Below, one piece after another: positions 53,205 to 60,748 of a stretch of DNA of 64,000 nt. Below the pieces are notes generated by a model. That model ran no database searches. It saw only the letters and a program-made list of their open reading frames with translations, and was not told the origin of the DNA. Both the position numbers and the translations under genes were made by a program. Source of the stretch: an uncultured Gemmataceae bacterium (lineage in GTDB: Bacteria > Planctomycetota > Planctomycetia > Gemmatales > Gemmataceae); the NCBI GenBank assembly GCA_937923405.1, contig CALDUY010000002.1, forward strand, positions 186,001 through 250,000, in the 5' to 3' direction. Position 1 is the stretch's first letter; each line of letters begins with the position of its first letter.

Positions 53205-54581
53205 ATGAATGTAACTGTAAGCAACAAGCGAGATCTAATGAGGCGGAATCTGCTGGGGCTGGCATTGCTTCTGGTGGCCATGCCGGCCCGAGCAGGTGGT
53301 CCGATTGATGCTCCCGTGAGCAATGAGCCACGGGTGGCGGTGGCGAAGTGCCTGACGGCGCCGGGTCTCGTCGAGAGCCGAGGGAACTATCAACCTTGGT
53401 TTCGGGCGATGAAAGGCGAATTGGTGCATAGCCGTGACGTGTTGGTCGCCCTGCCCGGCTTCAAAGTGGACCTGGAAGCCCTTTCCAAGGGAGTCACACT
53501 GACTCTCTGGGGGAATTTACCGGGGCTGTCGGATTCTCCAGTGCTGGAAAGCTCCGTGGTATTGCACGACACGCGAGCCTTTGATCTGGACATGACCATT
53601 TTGAACGGACGCATTGTGCTTACGAACACGCGAGAGAAAGGCCCTGCCAAGGTCTGGGTTCGTGCCGACGAAGGAGTGGAACTAGTGCTTCCCGCTCCCG
53701 GGGATTCGGTCGCCATCGAAGTATATGGCCGTTGGGCGGCCGGTGTACCGTTTCTGCCAGGCCGTAAGTCGGGCCTGAAACCGATTCGACTCTGGGAACT
53801 GTACTGCTTGAAAGGCAATTTGGAGATTAAGGCGGCCCGGACTCAATGGTATCTCACTCAGCCGCCTGGCTTGGCCTACTTCCACGGCGATAGCGTCAAC
53901 GGTCCCTGGCCAGCCGGTCCCGAGAAACTTGCCGAACTCCCCAGTTGGTACTCGTCCAAAAAGCCCAACGAGCTGGCCAAGATGATTGATAATGTCGTGC
54001 AAACCTACACTGGACGCCTCAAGTTTTCCGATCCCGACGAGATTGACGCCGAAGTTCTGGCCCTAGCGGACAAGGAAACCAATCCCGAGCGTGCCCGGGT
54101 CATGCGTATGCTGGTGGTTTATGCTAACCAGGCTTTGGACGAGGTGGATAAAGTCGCTGAGGCCTTGAGTACCTCAAAACATAAAGAGATGCGCGAGGCC
54201 GCGGTCATCGCTCTTCGTCACTGGATCGGAGCAGGCGAGTCGCGTGACGAGAAGCTGTACAACATACTCCATTCCGAATTGGGCTACACCAAATCCGAAG
54301 CAGCGACCGTCTTGCAGCTGTTGCATAGTCCCTTCAATCGTGAGCAGGCCGAAACGTATGAGACCCTGATTGCTTATCTGAAGCATCGGAAACAGTCGAT
54401 CCGCGAACTAGCTCACTGGCACTTAGTTCGTCTGGCTCCAATCGGTCGGGACATCGAGTTCGATGCTGCTGCTCCATCAGCGGAGCGAGAGAAAGCCGCC
54501 AGTAAGTGGCGTGCGCTCATCCCACCAGGCACCCTGCCCAAAGAGAAACCGGACGATACGAAAAAATCCGCTGATCGCTAG
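53205..54581 (+). CDS. Hypothetical exported protein
   Basis: A 458-residue protein with a signal peptide (RRNLLGLALLLVAMPARAGG, cleavage near residue 31). Two regions are visible. Residues about 45-230 are beta-rich and FecR-like in style (VALPGFKVDLEALSKGVTLT, then LNGRIVLTNTREKGPAKVWV and DEGVELVLPAPGDSVAIEVY). Residues about 260-430 are helical, with HEAT-like character (AVIALRHWIGAGE, SEAATVLQLLHSPFN). An in-frame ATG at 53238 is possible. It ends just before a strong hairpin terminator. Role unknown; a cell-envelope protein is likely. Confidence 0.68.
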   Translation: MNVTVSNKRDLMRRNLLGLALLLVAMPARAGGPIDAPVSNEPRVAVAKCLTAPGLVESRGNYQPWFRAMKGELVHSRDVLVALPGFKVDLEALSKGVTLTLWGNLPGLSDSPVLESSVVLHDTRAFDLDMTILNGRIVLTNTREKGPAKVWVRADEGVELVLPAPGDSVAIEVYGRWAAGVPFLPGRKSGLKPIRLWELYCLKGNLEIKAARTQWYLTQPPGLAYFHGDSVNGPWPAGPEKLAELPSWYSSKKPNELAKMIDNVVQTYTGRLKFSDPDEIDAEVLALADKETNPERARVMRMLVVYANQALDEVDKVAEALSTSKHKEMREAAVIALRHWIGAGESRDEKLYNILHSELGYTKSEAATVLQLLHSPFNREQAETYETLIAYLKHRKQSIRELAHWHLVRLAPIGRDIEFDAAAPSAEREKAASKWRALIPPGTLPKEKPDDTKKSADR

Positions 54582-54602
54582 AAGGGACTTTCTCGTTCAC
54601 AA

Positions 54603-54674
54603 CGAGACGTCTCGTCCAAGGAGCGATTCCTTCCAAGGACGCGACGTCTCGATTGTTTCTTGCTGAATTTTTTT
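54603..54674 (+). terminator. Nested hairpin terminator after the 53205 gene
   Basis: CGAGACGTC at 54603-54611 pairs with GACGTCTCG at 54643-54651. Inside it, CGTCC at 54613-54617 pairs with GGACG at 54637-54641, and AAGGA at 54618-54622 pairs with TCCTT at 54628-54632. TTTTTTT at 54668-54674 follows after 16 bases. The first arm is also part of a 12-bp palindrome (CGAGACGTCTCG, 54603-54614). Confidence 0.65.
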
Positions 54675-54803
54675 GAATGCGGCGACGGCGGTGTTCGTCG
54701 TTGAGTAGGCACTGTGAAGTTAGAGTGAACCGTTCCTGAACGTCTTTCATGTAGTTTTCTCATCGCACGAGAAAGAATTCTGCCACGGAGGGATCTCGGG
54801 AAT

Positions 54804-54811
54804 GGTACACT
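54804..54811 (+). promoter_or_regulatory. Candidate extended -10 promoter element for the VTC operon
   Basis: GGTACACT at 54804-54811, preceded by T at 54803, reads as an extended -10 (TG-N-TACACT). It lies about 135 bases upstream of the GTG start at 54946 and upstream of two hairpins, so transcripts starting here would carry a long structured leader. No good -35 hexamer is visible. Confidence 0.3.
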
Positions 54812-54850
54812 CAAAGCTTGGCTTGTGTCGGCGAGGAGTGATGAAGTGAT

Positions 54851-54917
54851 TGGGAATCTGTTCCCACTGACTGGTCGTGCCCGCCACGGGGGCAACCAAG
54901 AACCTCCACGACCAGTC
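54851..54917 (+). promoter_or_regulatory. Structured 5' leader of the VTC/DUF4956 operon
   Basis: Two stems lie between the candidate promoter and the ribosome-binding site. TGGGAA at 54851-54856 pairs with TTCCCA at 54861-54866 (4-base loop). GACTGGTCGTG at 54869-54879 pairs perfectly with CACGACCAGTC at 54907-54917, and its 27-base loop contains the smaller stem CCCG/CGGG. The arrangement suggests a cis-acting RNA element. It does not match a riboswitch consensus I know. Confidence 0.5.
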
Positions 54918-54945
54918 TCAACGTTCGGAGAGGAGTGTAGTAGAG

Positions 54946-55656
54946 GTGGAACCCATTCTATCTCCCGGGTTGATGAACCGTTCTGGTTCTGCTTATGAAC
55001 TCAAGTTACAACTCACCGAAGAGCTATCTCGTGAGATCGAGCAATGGGTACGACAACACCTACTGCCCGATCCGCACGGCGAGGATGGCAGCTATCGGAC
55101 CACTTCATTGTACTGTGACACGGCGTTGTTTGATGTGTTTCGTCAATCGCCCGGTTATAAGCGGAGCAAGTACCGAGTTCGTCGATATGGAGAGGCAGGA
55201 TGGATCTATCTCGAACGCAAAACTCGCCAGGGCGATCGAGTCTGGAAGCGACGCGACAGTATTGATCTACGCGAGTTGGCCACCTTGGAGGGAGCGGAAC
55301 CAACGGCAACGTGGCCGGGCAGTTGGTTTTTGCAGCGTACTCGCCGACTGAATTTGCACCCGATCTGTCGCGTGGGATATACCCGCACCGCCTTCATCGG
55401 TGGTACGGTAGAGCAGCCATTGCGGGTGACCTTCGATCGTCATCTCGTCGGAGTGCCGACTACGAAATGGGACGTCTCTCCGGTGATCGAAGGCAAAGAG
55501 TTGCTTCCTGGCAGCGTGGTGCTGGAGATGAAGTTCCGCGATACCGTGCCCGCGTTGTTTCGCGAACTACTCGGGATGCTCCCTCCGGATCTGGGCCGCG
55601 TTTCCAAGTATCGGCACTGTGTTCGCGTTTGGGGATTAGCGGGCGAGGTTCATTGA
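54946..55656 (+). CDS. VTC-domain protein (polyphosphate polymerase-like)
   Basis: A 236-residue protein of the VTC domain family, a TTM-type tunnel fold; eukaryotic Vtc4 makes polyphosphate from ATP. The basic and acidic residues of the tunnel are in place: AYELKLQLTEE, YRTTSLYCDTALFDVF, RSKYRVRRYG, WIYLERKTRQG, RVTFDRHLVG, VLEMKFRD and a final SKYRHCV. The GTG at 54946 is likely, with AGAGGAG ten bases upstream; ATG 54973 is an alternative. It overlaps the DUF4956 gene by one base. Bacterial function is not proven, but polyphosphate or phosphate handling is likely. Confidence 0.85.
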   Translation: MEPILSPGLMNRSGSAYELKLQLTEELSREIEQWVRQHLLPDPHGEDGSYRTTSLYCDTALFDVFRQSPGYKRSKYRVRRYGEAGWIYLERKTRQGDRVWKRRDSIDLRELATLEGAEPTATWPGSWFLQRTRRLNLHPICRVGYTRTAFIGGTVEQPLRVTFDRHLVGVPTTKWDVSPVIEGKELLPGSVVLEMKFRDTVPALFRELLGMLPPDLGRVSKYRHCVRVWGLAGEVH

Positions 55657-56354
55657 TGCCGGACGAATTGTTGCCAGCGTCCGAAGCGACGAGTAATCCT
55701 GCGTTGACTTGGCCGAGTAATCTCGCGGAATGGCGCGTGCTGGCCATCCAGCTGGGGATGGCCTTCATTTTTGGCTGTCTCGTCGCTCTTATCTACGCCT
55801 TGACCATGCGCTCGGCTCGTCGGGCGTCGAATCGTCCCTTCCTGGCCACGCTAGTGCTATTAAGCGTATTGATCGCGATGGTCACCCTGGTCATCGGCAA
55901 CAGTCTGGCTCGGGCCTTCGGCTTGGTGGGGGCACTGTCGATTGTTCGCTTCCGAACCGTCGTGCAAGACACGCGCGATACGGCGTTCGTCATTTTCTCG
56001 GTGGTGGTCGGGATGGGAGCTGGCGCGGGCTACCTAGCAGCACCGCTTCTGGGCATGCCCCTGGTTTTTCTCGCTGCTTGGGTATTCCGCTCGCGCAAGC
56101 CCTTGCGTGAACCACGTGAGGCCGAATTGACCTTGCGAGTCGCTGCCACCCATCCTCCAGGCGACCCCGTCAAACAGATCATGGAGCGACATCTGAGTGG
56201 ATTTCGTCAGACAGCAGTATCGACGGCACGAGGCGGAGCCGCTCTCGACATTACCTATCTCATTCATCCTCGACAGGGTGATTCTTATCTAACGCTGGTC
56301 ACGGAACTAACCGCTTTGGAAGGGATTCAGAGCGCCGAGATCAAAGAAAATTGA
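55656..56354 (+). CDS. DUF4956 membrane protein
   Basis: A 232-residue membrane protein whose ATG overlaps the VTC stop codon (TGATG), indicating tight coupling. Three or four transmembrane segments are seen: LAIQLGMAFIFGCLVALIYA, FLATLVLLSVLIAMVTLVIG, AFVIFSVVVGMGAGAGYLAA and MPLVFLAAWVF. The signature ARAFGLVGALSIVRFRTVVQ followed by DTRD is typical of DUF4956. The C-terminal domain (residues about 160-232) is cytoplasmic and ferredoxin-like. Pairing with a VTC-domain gene is a known bacterial arrangement and suggests a polyphosphate export or anchoring role. Confidence 0.88.
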   Translation: MPDELLPASEATSNPALTWPSNLAEWRVLAIQLGMAFIFGCLVALIYALTMRSARRASNRPFLATLVLLSVLIAMVTLVIGNSLARAFGLVGALSIVRFRTVVQDTRDTAFVIFSVVVGMGAGAGYLAAPLLGMPLVFLAAWVFRSRKPLREPREAELTLRVAATHPPGDPVKQIMERHLSGFRQTAVSTARGGAALDITYLIHPRQGDSYLTLVTELTALEGIQSAEIKEN

Positions 56355-56388
56355 GATCTTCAATTGAGCGATTTGGAGTCATTTCGAA

Positions 56389-57726
56389 ATGGGGCGAATC
56401 TTCTTGTTGGTGCTACTGGGAGTAGTGGCCACTTCCTCTGGGCAGCAGGCCCATGCGGAGTCATTAGATCCCCAAGCCCAGTGGCCCCACTGGCGCGGTC
56501 CGCTCCAGAATGGCTCGGCTCCGTTGGCATCGCCGCCGCTGAAGTGGGACGCCTCGACGAACGTGGCGTGGAAGACGGTTGTGCCTGGTCGCGGCGCTTC
56601 CACTCCTATTGTCTGGGGCGATCGGATCTATCTACTCACGGCGATCGACACGGGACGCAAGGCCGATCCCAAGGATCTACCTGACCCCAACGAACTGAAG
56701 TTCGAGAAGAAGACGACGGCTCCAAACACCTATTATCAGTTCGTTGTGTTGGCCTACGATCGCGCTACTGGCAAGGAAGTGTGGCAGAAGCAAGTAGCGG
56801 AACGTGTCCCTCATGAGGGGCATCATTTTACGCACAGCTACGCGGCAGGTTCGCCCATAACGGATGGTAAAAGGCTGTATTGTTCCTTTGGTTCGTTCGG
56901 CGTCTACTGCCTCGACCTGGATGGCAACCTGATCTGGCAACGCGACCTGGGGCGGATGGAAACACGCCTGGGATGGGGGGAAGCGTCGACGCCGACTTTG
57001 CACGAAGGCCGGGTTTTCCTCACCTGGGATCATGAAGGCCAGTCGCACATGATCGCTCTCGATGCTGGCACTGGCAAAACTCTCTGGAAAGTCGATCGCG
57101 ACGAGCCGACTTCTTGGGCGACCCCTTTGGCGGTCACTTACAAGAATCGCTCCCAGGTGATCACGCCCGGGCTGAATCAGGTTCGCAGCTACGAGGCCGT
57201 TACCGGTCGCCTCCTCTGGACCAGCGAGGGACTGACGCTCAATTGCATTCCGTCGCCGCTACGCTATGAGGATTGGGTCATTGTCATGTCGGGCTATCGT
57301 GGCTCGAAGGCAGTAGCGGTCAAACTCGATTCCAACGGCGACGTGACCGGCACGGACCAGGTGCTTTGGACATTGGAGCGGGGTACGCCTTATGTGCCCT
57401 CGCCGACGCTAGCCGGTGATCGCTTGTGGTTCACGCAAACCAATGAAGGCCTTCTCTCGACAGTTGATGTGAAGACGGGCAAAGTGATCCTCGACCGGGT
57501 TCGGCTCAACGCAATTAGGAATATGTATGCTTCTCCGCTCGCTGCTGCGGGCCGCATCTACCTTACCAGTCGCGAGGGCGTCACGATGGTGCTGACTCAA
57601 GCCGACAAATTGGAAGTGCTGGCAGTCAATCGGCTCGGCGAGACGGTCGATGCCTCGCCGGTGGCGGTGGGCAAGCAGCTGTTGCTGCGCAGCGAGAGGC
57701 ATCTTTGGTGTTTTGAAGAAAAGTAA
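56389..57726 (+). CDS. PQQ-like beta-propeller exported protein
   Basis: A 445-residue protein with a signal peptide (RIFLLVLLGVVATSSGQQ, cleavage near AES). The mature part is a BamB/PQQ-type beta-propeller. It opens with QWPHWRGPLQNGSAPLASPP, typical of planctomycete members, and has repeats such as VLAYDRATGKEVWQKQVAE, CLDLDGNLIWQRDLGRM, ALDAGTGKTLWKVDRDEP and VKTGKVILDRVRL. There are no obvious PQQ-dehydrogenase catalytic residues, so a binding or scaffold role is more likely. It follows the DUF4956 gene by 34 bp. Confidence 0.85.
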   Translation: MGRIFLLVLLGVVATSSGQQAHAESLDPQAQWPHWRGPLQNGSAPLASPPLKWDASTNVAWKTVVPGRGASTPIVWGDRIYLLTAIDTGRKADPKDLPDPNELKFEKKTTAPNTYYQFVVLAYDRATGKEVWQKQVAERVPHEGHHFTHSYAAGSPITDGKRLYCSFGSFGVYCLDLDGNLIWQRDLGRMETRLGWGEASTPTLHEGRVFLTWDHEGQSHMIALDAGTGKTLWKVDRDEPTSWATPLAVTYKNRSQVITPGLNQVRSYEAVTGRLLWTSEGLTLNCIPSPLRYEDWVIVMSGYRGSKAVAVKLDSNGDVTGTDQVLWTLERGTPYVPSPTLAGDRLWFTQTNEGLLSTVDVKTGKVILDRVRLNAIRNMYASPLAAAGRIYLTSREGVTMVLTQADKLEVLAVNRLGETVDASPVAVGKQLLLRSERHLWCFEEK

Positions 57727-57732
57727 TCGCCC

Positions 57733-57990
57733 TTAACTCTGAAGTTCTTTGACCAGTTCCGCCAACAGAGCGGGGTCATCTTTCGCTTTAAGATGATCGA
57801 TGCGAGTTTGTGGGATTTCGAGCTTCTTGAGAGCGGCTTCCAGGTTGCTCCAGACACGCTGTCGTTTCGCCTTACTCGTGGCCAGGTACAACTCACTGAC
57901 CAACTCGGCGAGACGTTGCAGACCGATGGCGTCCTTATTTTCGTAGTAGCGTTTGATGATTTTTTGCTGATACGGCGTGAAGTCGGCCAT
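57733..57990 (-). CDS. Small conserved-looking protein of unknown function
   Basis: An 85-residue soluble protein starting at ATG 57990, with AGGAG seven bases upstream; the frame to 58062 lacks such support. The sequence ADFTPYQQKIIKRYYENKDA followed by LQRLAELVSELYLATSKAKR is fully helical and strongly charged. It resembles small proteins I associate with planctomycetes, but the function is unknown. It is convergent to the PQQ-like gene (6-bp gap) and divergent from dtd. Confidence 0.68.
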   Translation of the reverse strand: MADFTPYQQKIIKRYYENKDAIGLQRLAELVSELYLATSKAKRQRVWSNLEAALKKLEIPQTRIDHLKAKDDPALLAELVKELQS

Positions 57991-58176
57991 CGTTGGCTCC
58001 TGGCTGGAAGGAAAAAGATATCCGGCGAACCGTAGCGTCTCGAATCGCTCGCTTGGGGTCAAGGTCGGACCGCGCGAGAAAATCTATCCCTGAAGCAATG
58101 CGTTGCGTTGGCGATCGCCGATGCTTGTTATATTCTTCACTCGAACGTCATCCTCTCCCGCGTGACTGGAGTCTAG

Positions 58177-58617
58177 ATGCGCGCTGTCCTGCAACGGGTC
58201 CGCTGTGCAAGGGTTCACATTGAGGGTGAAGTCGTGGGAGCTATCGAACAAGGACTCCTCGTCCTGCTCGGCATTGCGCCGCACGACACCCAGACGCAAG
58301 TTGATTGGCTCGTGGAGAAGACGGTACATCTGCGCCTCTTCGCGGACGAAGAAGGCAAGATGAACCGAAACGTGCAGGAGGTCGGCGGCAGTGTACTGGT
58401 GGTTAGTCAGTTCACACTGTACGGCGACTGTCGCAAGGGGCGCCGACCAAGTTTTGTTGGTGCAGCCTTGCCCGAGATCGCCATTCCTTTGTATGAGGCC
58501 TACATAGAAGGCCTACGCAGTCATGGAATGCCGGTGGCGAGCGGTCGATTCGCGGCGAACATGCAGGTGGAATTGGTCAACGATGGACCGGTCACGCTGA
58601 TCCTCGACACCCCCTAG
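58177..58617 (+). CDS. dtd: D-aminoacyl-tRNA deacylase
   Basis: A 146-residue proofreading enzyme that removes D-amino acids (and glycine) from mischarged tRNA. The N-terminal [20 protein letters not shown], the active-site [17 protein letters not shown], the middle [11 protein letters not shown] and the C-terminal [11 protein letters not shown] with the Gly-Pro motif are all typical. Length is exactly that of the family. It lies 13 bp upstream of the NSS transporter gene, so the two may be co-transcribed. Confidence 0.95.
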   Translation: MRAVLQRVRCARVHIEGEVVGAIEQGLLVLLGIAPHDTQTQVDWLVEKTVHLRLFADEEGKMNRNVQEVGGSVLVVSQFTLYGDCRKGRRPSFVGAALPEIAIPLYEAYIEGLRSHGMPVASGRFAANMQVELVNDGPVTLILDTP

Positions 58618-58630
58618 AGCAAGTGAGACG

Positions 58631-60592
58631 ATGAGTCAGAAAGAACGCTGGGCTACTCGCGTCGGGCTGGTTCTGGCAATGGCAGGCAATGCCGTCGGCC
58701 TGGGCAATTTTCTTCGGTTCCCGGCTCAGGCGGCCAAGAACGGCGGCGGGGCCTTCCTCATTCCCTACTTCGTCGCTTTGGCCGTGGTCGGTTTACCCCT
58801 CATCTGGGTCGAGTGGGCCATGGGCCGCTTCGGCGGACAACACGGGCATCATTCCGCTCCAGGTGTGTTCCAAAGTCACTCGAAAAATCCCATCTGGAAG
58901 TACTTCGGGGTGCTGGGCCTGTGGTCCTGCCTGGTGATTGCCTCGTACTACCTGTACATCGAAACCTGGTGCCTGGCCTACGCGGGCAACGCTATTCTCG
59001 GCGGTTTTCAGGGCAAAGATCTCGAGGGCGTTGGGCAGTTCTTCGCCATGCTGACCGGCGAGAAAGACTACAGGTTCCTGGCCTTTAGTCCGTTGGGATT
59101 AGTGCTTTTCCTCGGCTGCATCACATTGAACATCTACATTCTCTCGCGAGGGTTGGCCAAAGGGATCGAGTTAGTCTGCAAAGTCGGCATGCCGTTGTTG
59201 CTCCTGTTCGCGGCTATTCTCGCCGTTCGCGGACTGATGATTAATCCCGACACCGATCCCGAGGCGAAAACCAGTGCCCTGGAAGGGTTGAACTTCGTCT
59301 GGCAGCCCAAGTATGAATCGTTGGCTGATCCTTCCGTCTGGCTAGCGGCCGCGGGGCAGATTTTTTTCACGTTGTCGATCGGCATGGGATCCATCCACTG
59401 TTACTCCTCGTATTTGCGAGAAAAAGACGACATCGCCCTGACGGGACAGACCGCAGCATGGACCAATGAGTTTTGCGAGGTCGTCTTAGGCGGAACGATT
59501 CTCATTCCGATTGCCGTGGCCTATCTGGGACTGGCAGAGGTCGAGTCACGCACTGCGGGCGGTTCGGGGGGGTTTGGCCTAGGCTTCTTTGTCTTTCCGA
59601 CCTTATTCAACAAGTGGGGGGCGTTTGCTCCGGTGGCGGGGTTCCTCTGGTTCGGTCTGTTGTTCTTCGCCGCCATCACTTCGTCGCTGGCCATGGGACA
59701 GCCGATCATGTCGTTCTTCCAGCAAGAGTTCGGCATGACACGTGAACGCTCGGCCCGCGCCCTGGCCATGTGCCTTTTGCCGCTGGCCATTCCGGTGGCG
59801 TTCCTGCACTCCAACACTTTCAACGACGAGTTCGATTACTGGGCGGGAACGGTGATGCTGGTGGTCTTCGCACTGGCGGAATCGATCCTCTTTGCCTGGG
59901 TGTTTGGGATGGAACGCGGATGGCAGGAGATCTTCAAAGGGGCCGAGATCGTCGTTCCCAAGCTGTTCTACCACGTTATCCGTTTCGTCACGCCAGCATT
60001 TCTGGCCATCATCTTTGTCTCGTTCGCTTTCAAACCTGTGGGTAAAGTGACCATTTCCGATCCCAAAACGGGAAAGGAGAGCACCCAAGAACTCGGTTGG
60101 CGTCCCTACATCACGGGACTGTTCACGGGCGGTCCTTTCCCCGAGTGGGAGTGGGCCGGCGATGGCATGGTCGGCAAGTTACTCCATCGAGACGTGCCAT
60201 CGGTTCGCGATAGCAAACTCGCCGGCATCGATCGTCGCATCCAAGAACTGGAGATGACCGAGGTAGAACGAAAGGCGAAGATGAAAGAATTGGAACTGGA
60301 CATCGCCCGAGTGAAATCAGACAGCCAGTTACGCGCCGACCAGCGCGAGAAAAAAGTCGGCGAACTGGAAGCGCAGATCAAAAAGCTCCAGGATGACGCA
60401 GCCAAGTCCCCGGACAAGGTGAACGAGGAACTAGCCGAGCTTCGCCAAGAGCGCGAGCAGGCGGTCTCGTTTTATGACTGGCTGCCTGTCTTTCGCAACA
60501 TCGATCGGTTGGTGATGCTGGGCGTTTATCTCTTCTTCTGTACCTTGGTGTGGATCGCTTGGACTCGTCGTGCCGCCAAAGGGAGTGCCTGA
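58631..60592 (+). CDS. Sodium-dependent amino-acid transporter (NSS/SNF family) with coiled-coil loop
   Basis: A 653-residue sodium symporter. TM1 holds the unwound sodium-site motif LAMAGNAVGLGNFLRFP, followed by GGGAFLIPYFVALAVVGLPL. Later helices include GQIFFTLSIGMGSIHCYSSY (TM6) and AAITSSLAMGQPIMSFFQ (TM8). Typical bacterial members have 450-520 residues; here about 150 residues are inserted between the last two helices (residues about 470-620), including a charged coiled coil of about 75 residues (RRIQELEMTEVERKAKMKEL). The two nucleotides between its stop and the next ATG link it to a MetS-like small subunit. Substrate is probably a neutral or aromatic amino acid. Confidence 0.92.
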   Translation: MSQKERWATRVGLVLAMAGNAVGLGNFLRFPAQAAKNGGGAFLIPYFVALAVVGLPLIWVEWAMGRFGGQHGHHSAPGVFQSHSKNPIWKYFGVLGLWSCLVIASYYLYIETWCLAYAGNAILGGFQGKDLEGVGQFFAMLTGEKDYRFLAFSPLGLVLFLGCITLNIYILSRGLAKGIELVCKVGMPLLLLFAAILAVRGLMINPDTDPEAKTSALEGLNFVWQPKYESLADPSVWLAAAGQIFFTLSIGMGSIHCYSSYLREKDDIALTGQTAAWTNEFCEVVLGGTILIPIAVAYLGLAEVESRTAGGSGGFGLGFFVFPTLFNKWGAFAPVAGFLWFGLLFFAAITSSLAMGQPIMSFFQQEFGMTRERSARALAMCLLPLAIPVAFLHSNTFNDEFDYWAGTVMLVVFALAESILFAWVFGMERGWQEIFKGAEIVVPKLFYHVIRFVTPAFLAIIFVSFAFKPVGKVTISDPKTGKESTQELGWRPYITGLFTGGPFPEWEWAGDGMVGKLLHRDVPSVRDSKLAGIDRRIQELEMTEVERKAKMKELELDIARVKSDSQLRADQREKKVGELEAQIKKLQDDAAKSPDKVNEELAELRQEREQAVSFYDWLPVFRNIDRLVMLGVYLFFCTLVWIAWTRRAAKGSA

Positions 60593-60594
60593 CC

Positions 60595-60708
60595 ATGACC
60601 ACGGAAGCCTGGGCGTTTATGGGCATCGCCTGGTCGATCATCTTCATCATGACCGGGTACAGCTTCTTTCGCATGCTAACGTCGAAGCGTCGGCTCGACG
60701 GGGATTGA
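60595..60708 (+). CDS. MetS-like small subunit of the NSS transporter
   Basis: A 37-residue single-pass membrane protein: MTTEAWAFMGIAWSIIFIMT followed by GYSFFRMLTSKRRLDGD. It begins two bases after the transporter stop. One hydrophobic helix followed by a short basic tail is the pattern of the MetS/MaAIMP small subunits, which are needed for activity of NSS transporters such as MetP. The position after an NSS gene is the main evidence; the sequence alone would be weak. Confidence 0.75.
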   Translation: MTTEAWAFMGIAWSIIFIMTGYSFFRMLTSKRRLDGD

Positions 60709-60748
60709 ACCACGGGAAGGATTTGCCGAACTCCAGAGGCCAACAGGG

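Noticed and set aside
54840..54920. Cobalamin riboswitch
   Set aside because: A few short blocks look similar, but the conserved B12 box and the overall order do not match.
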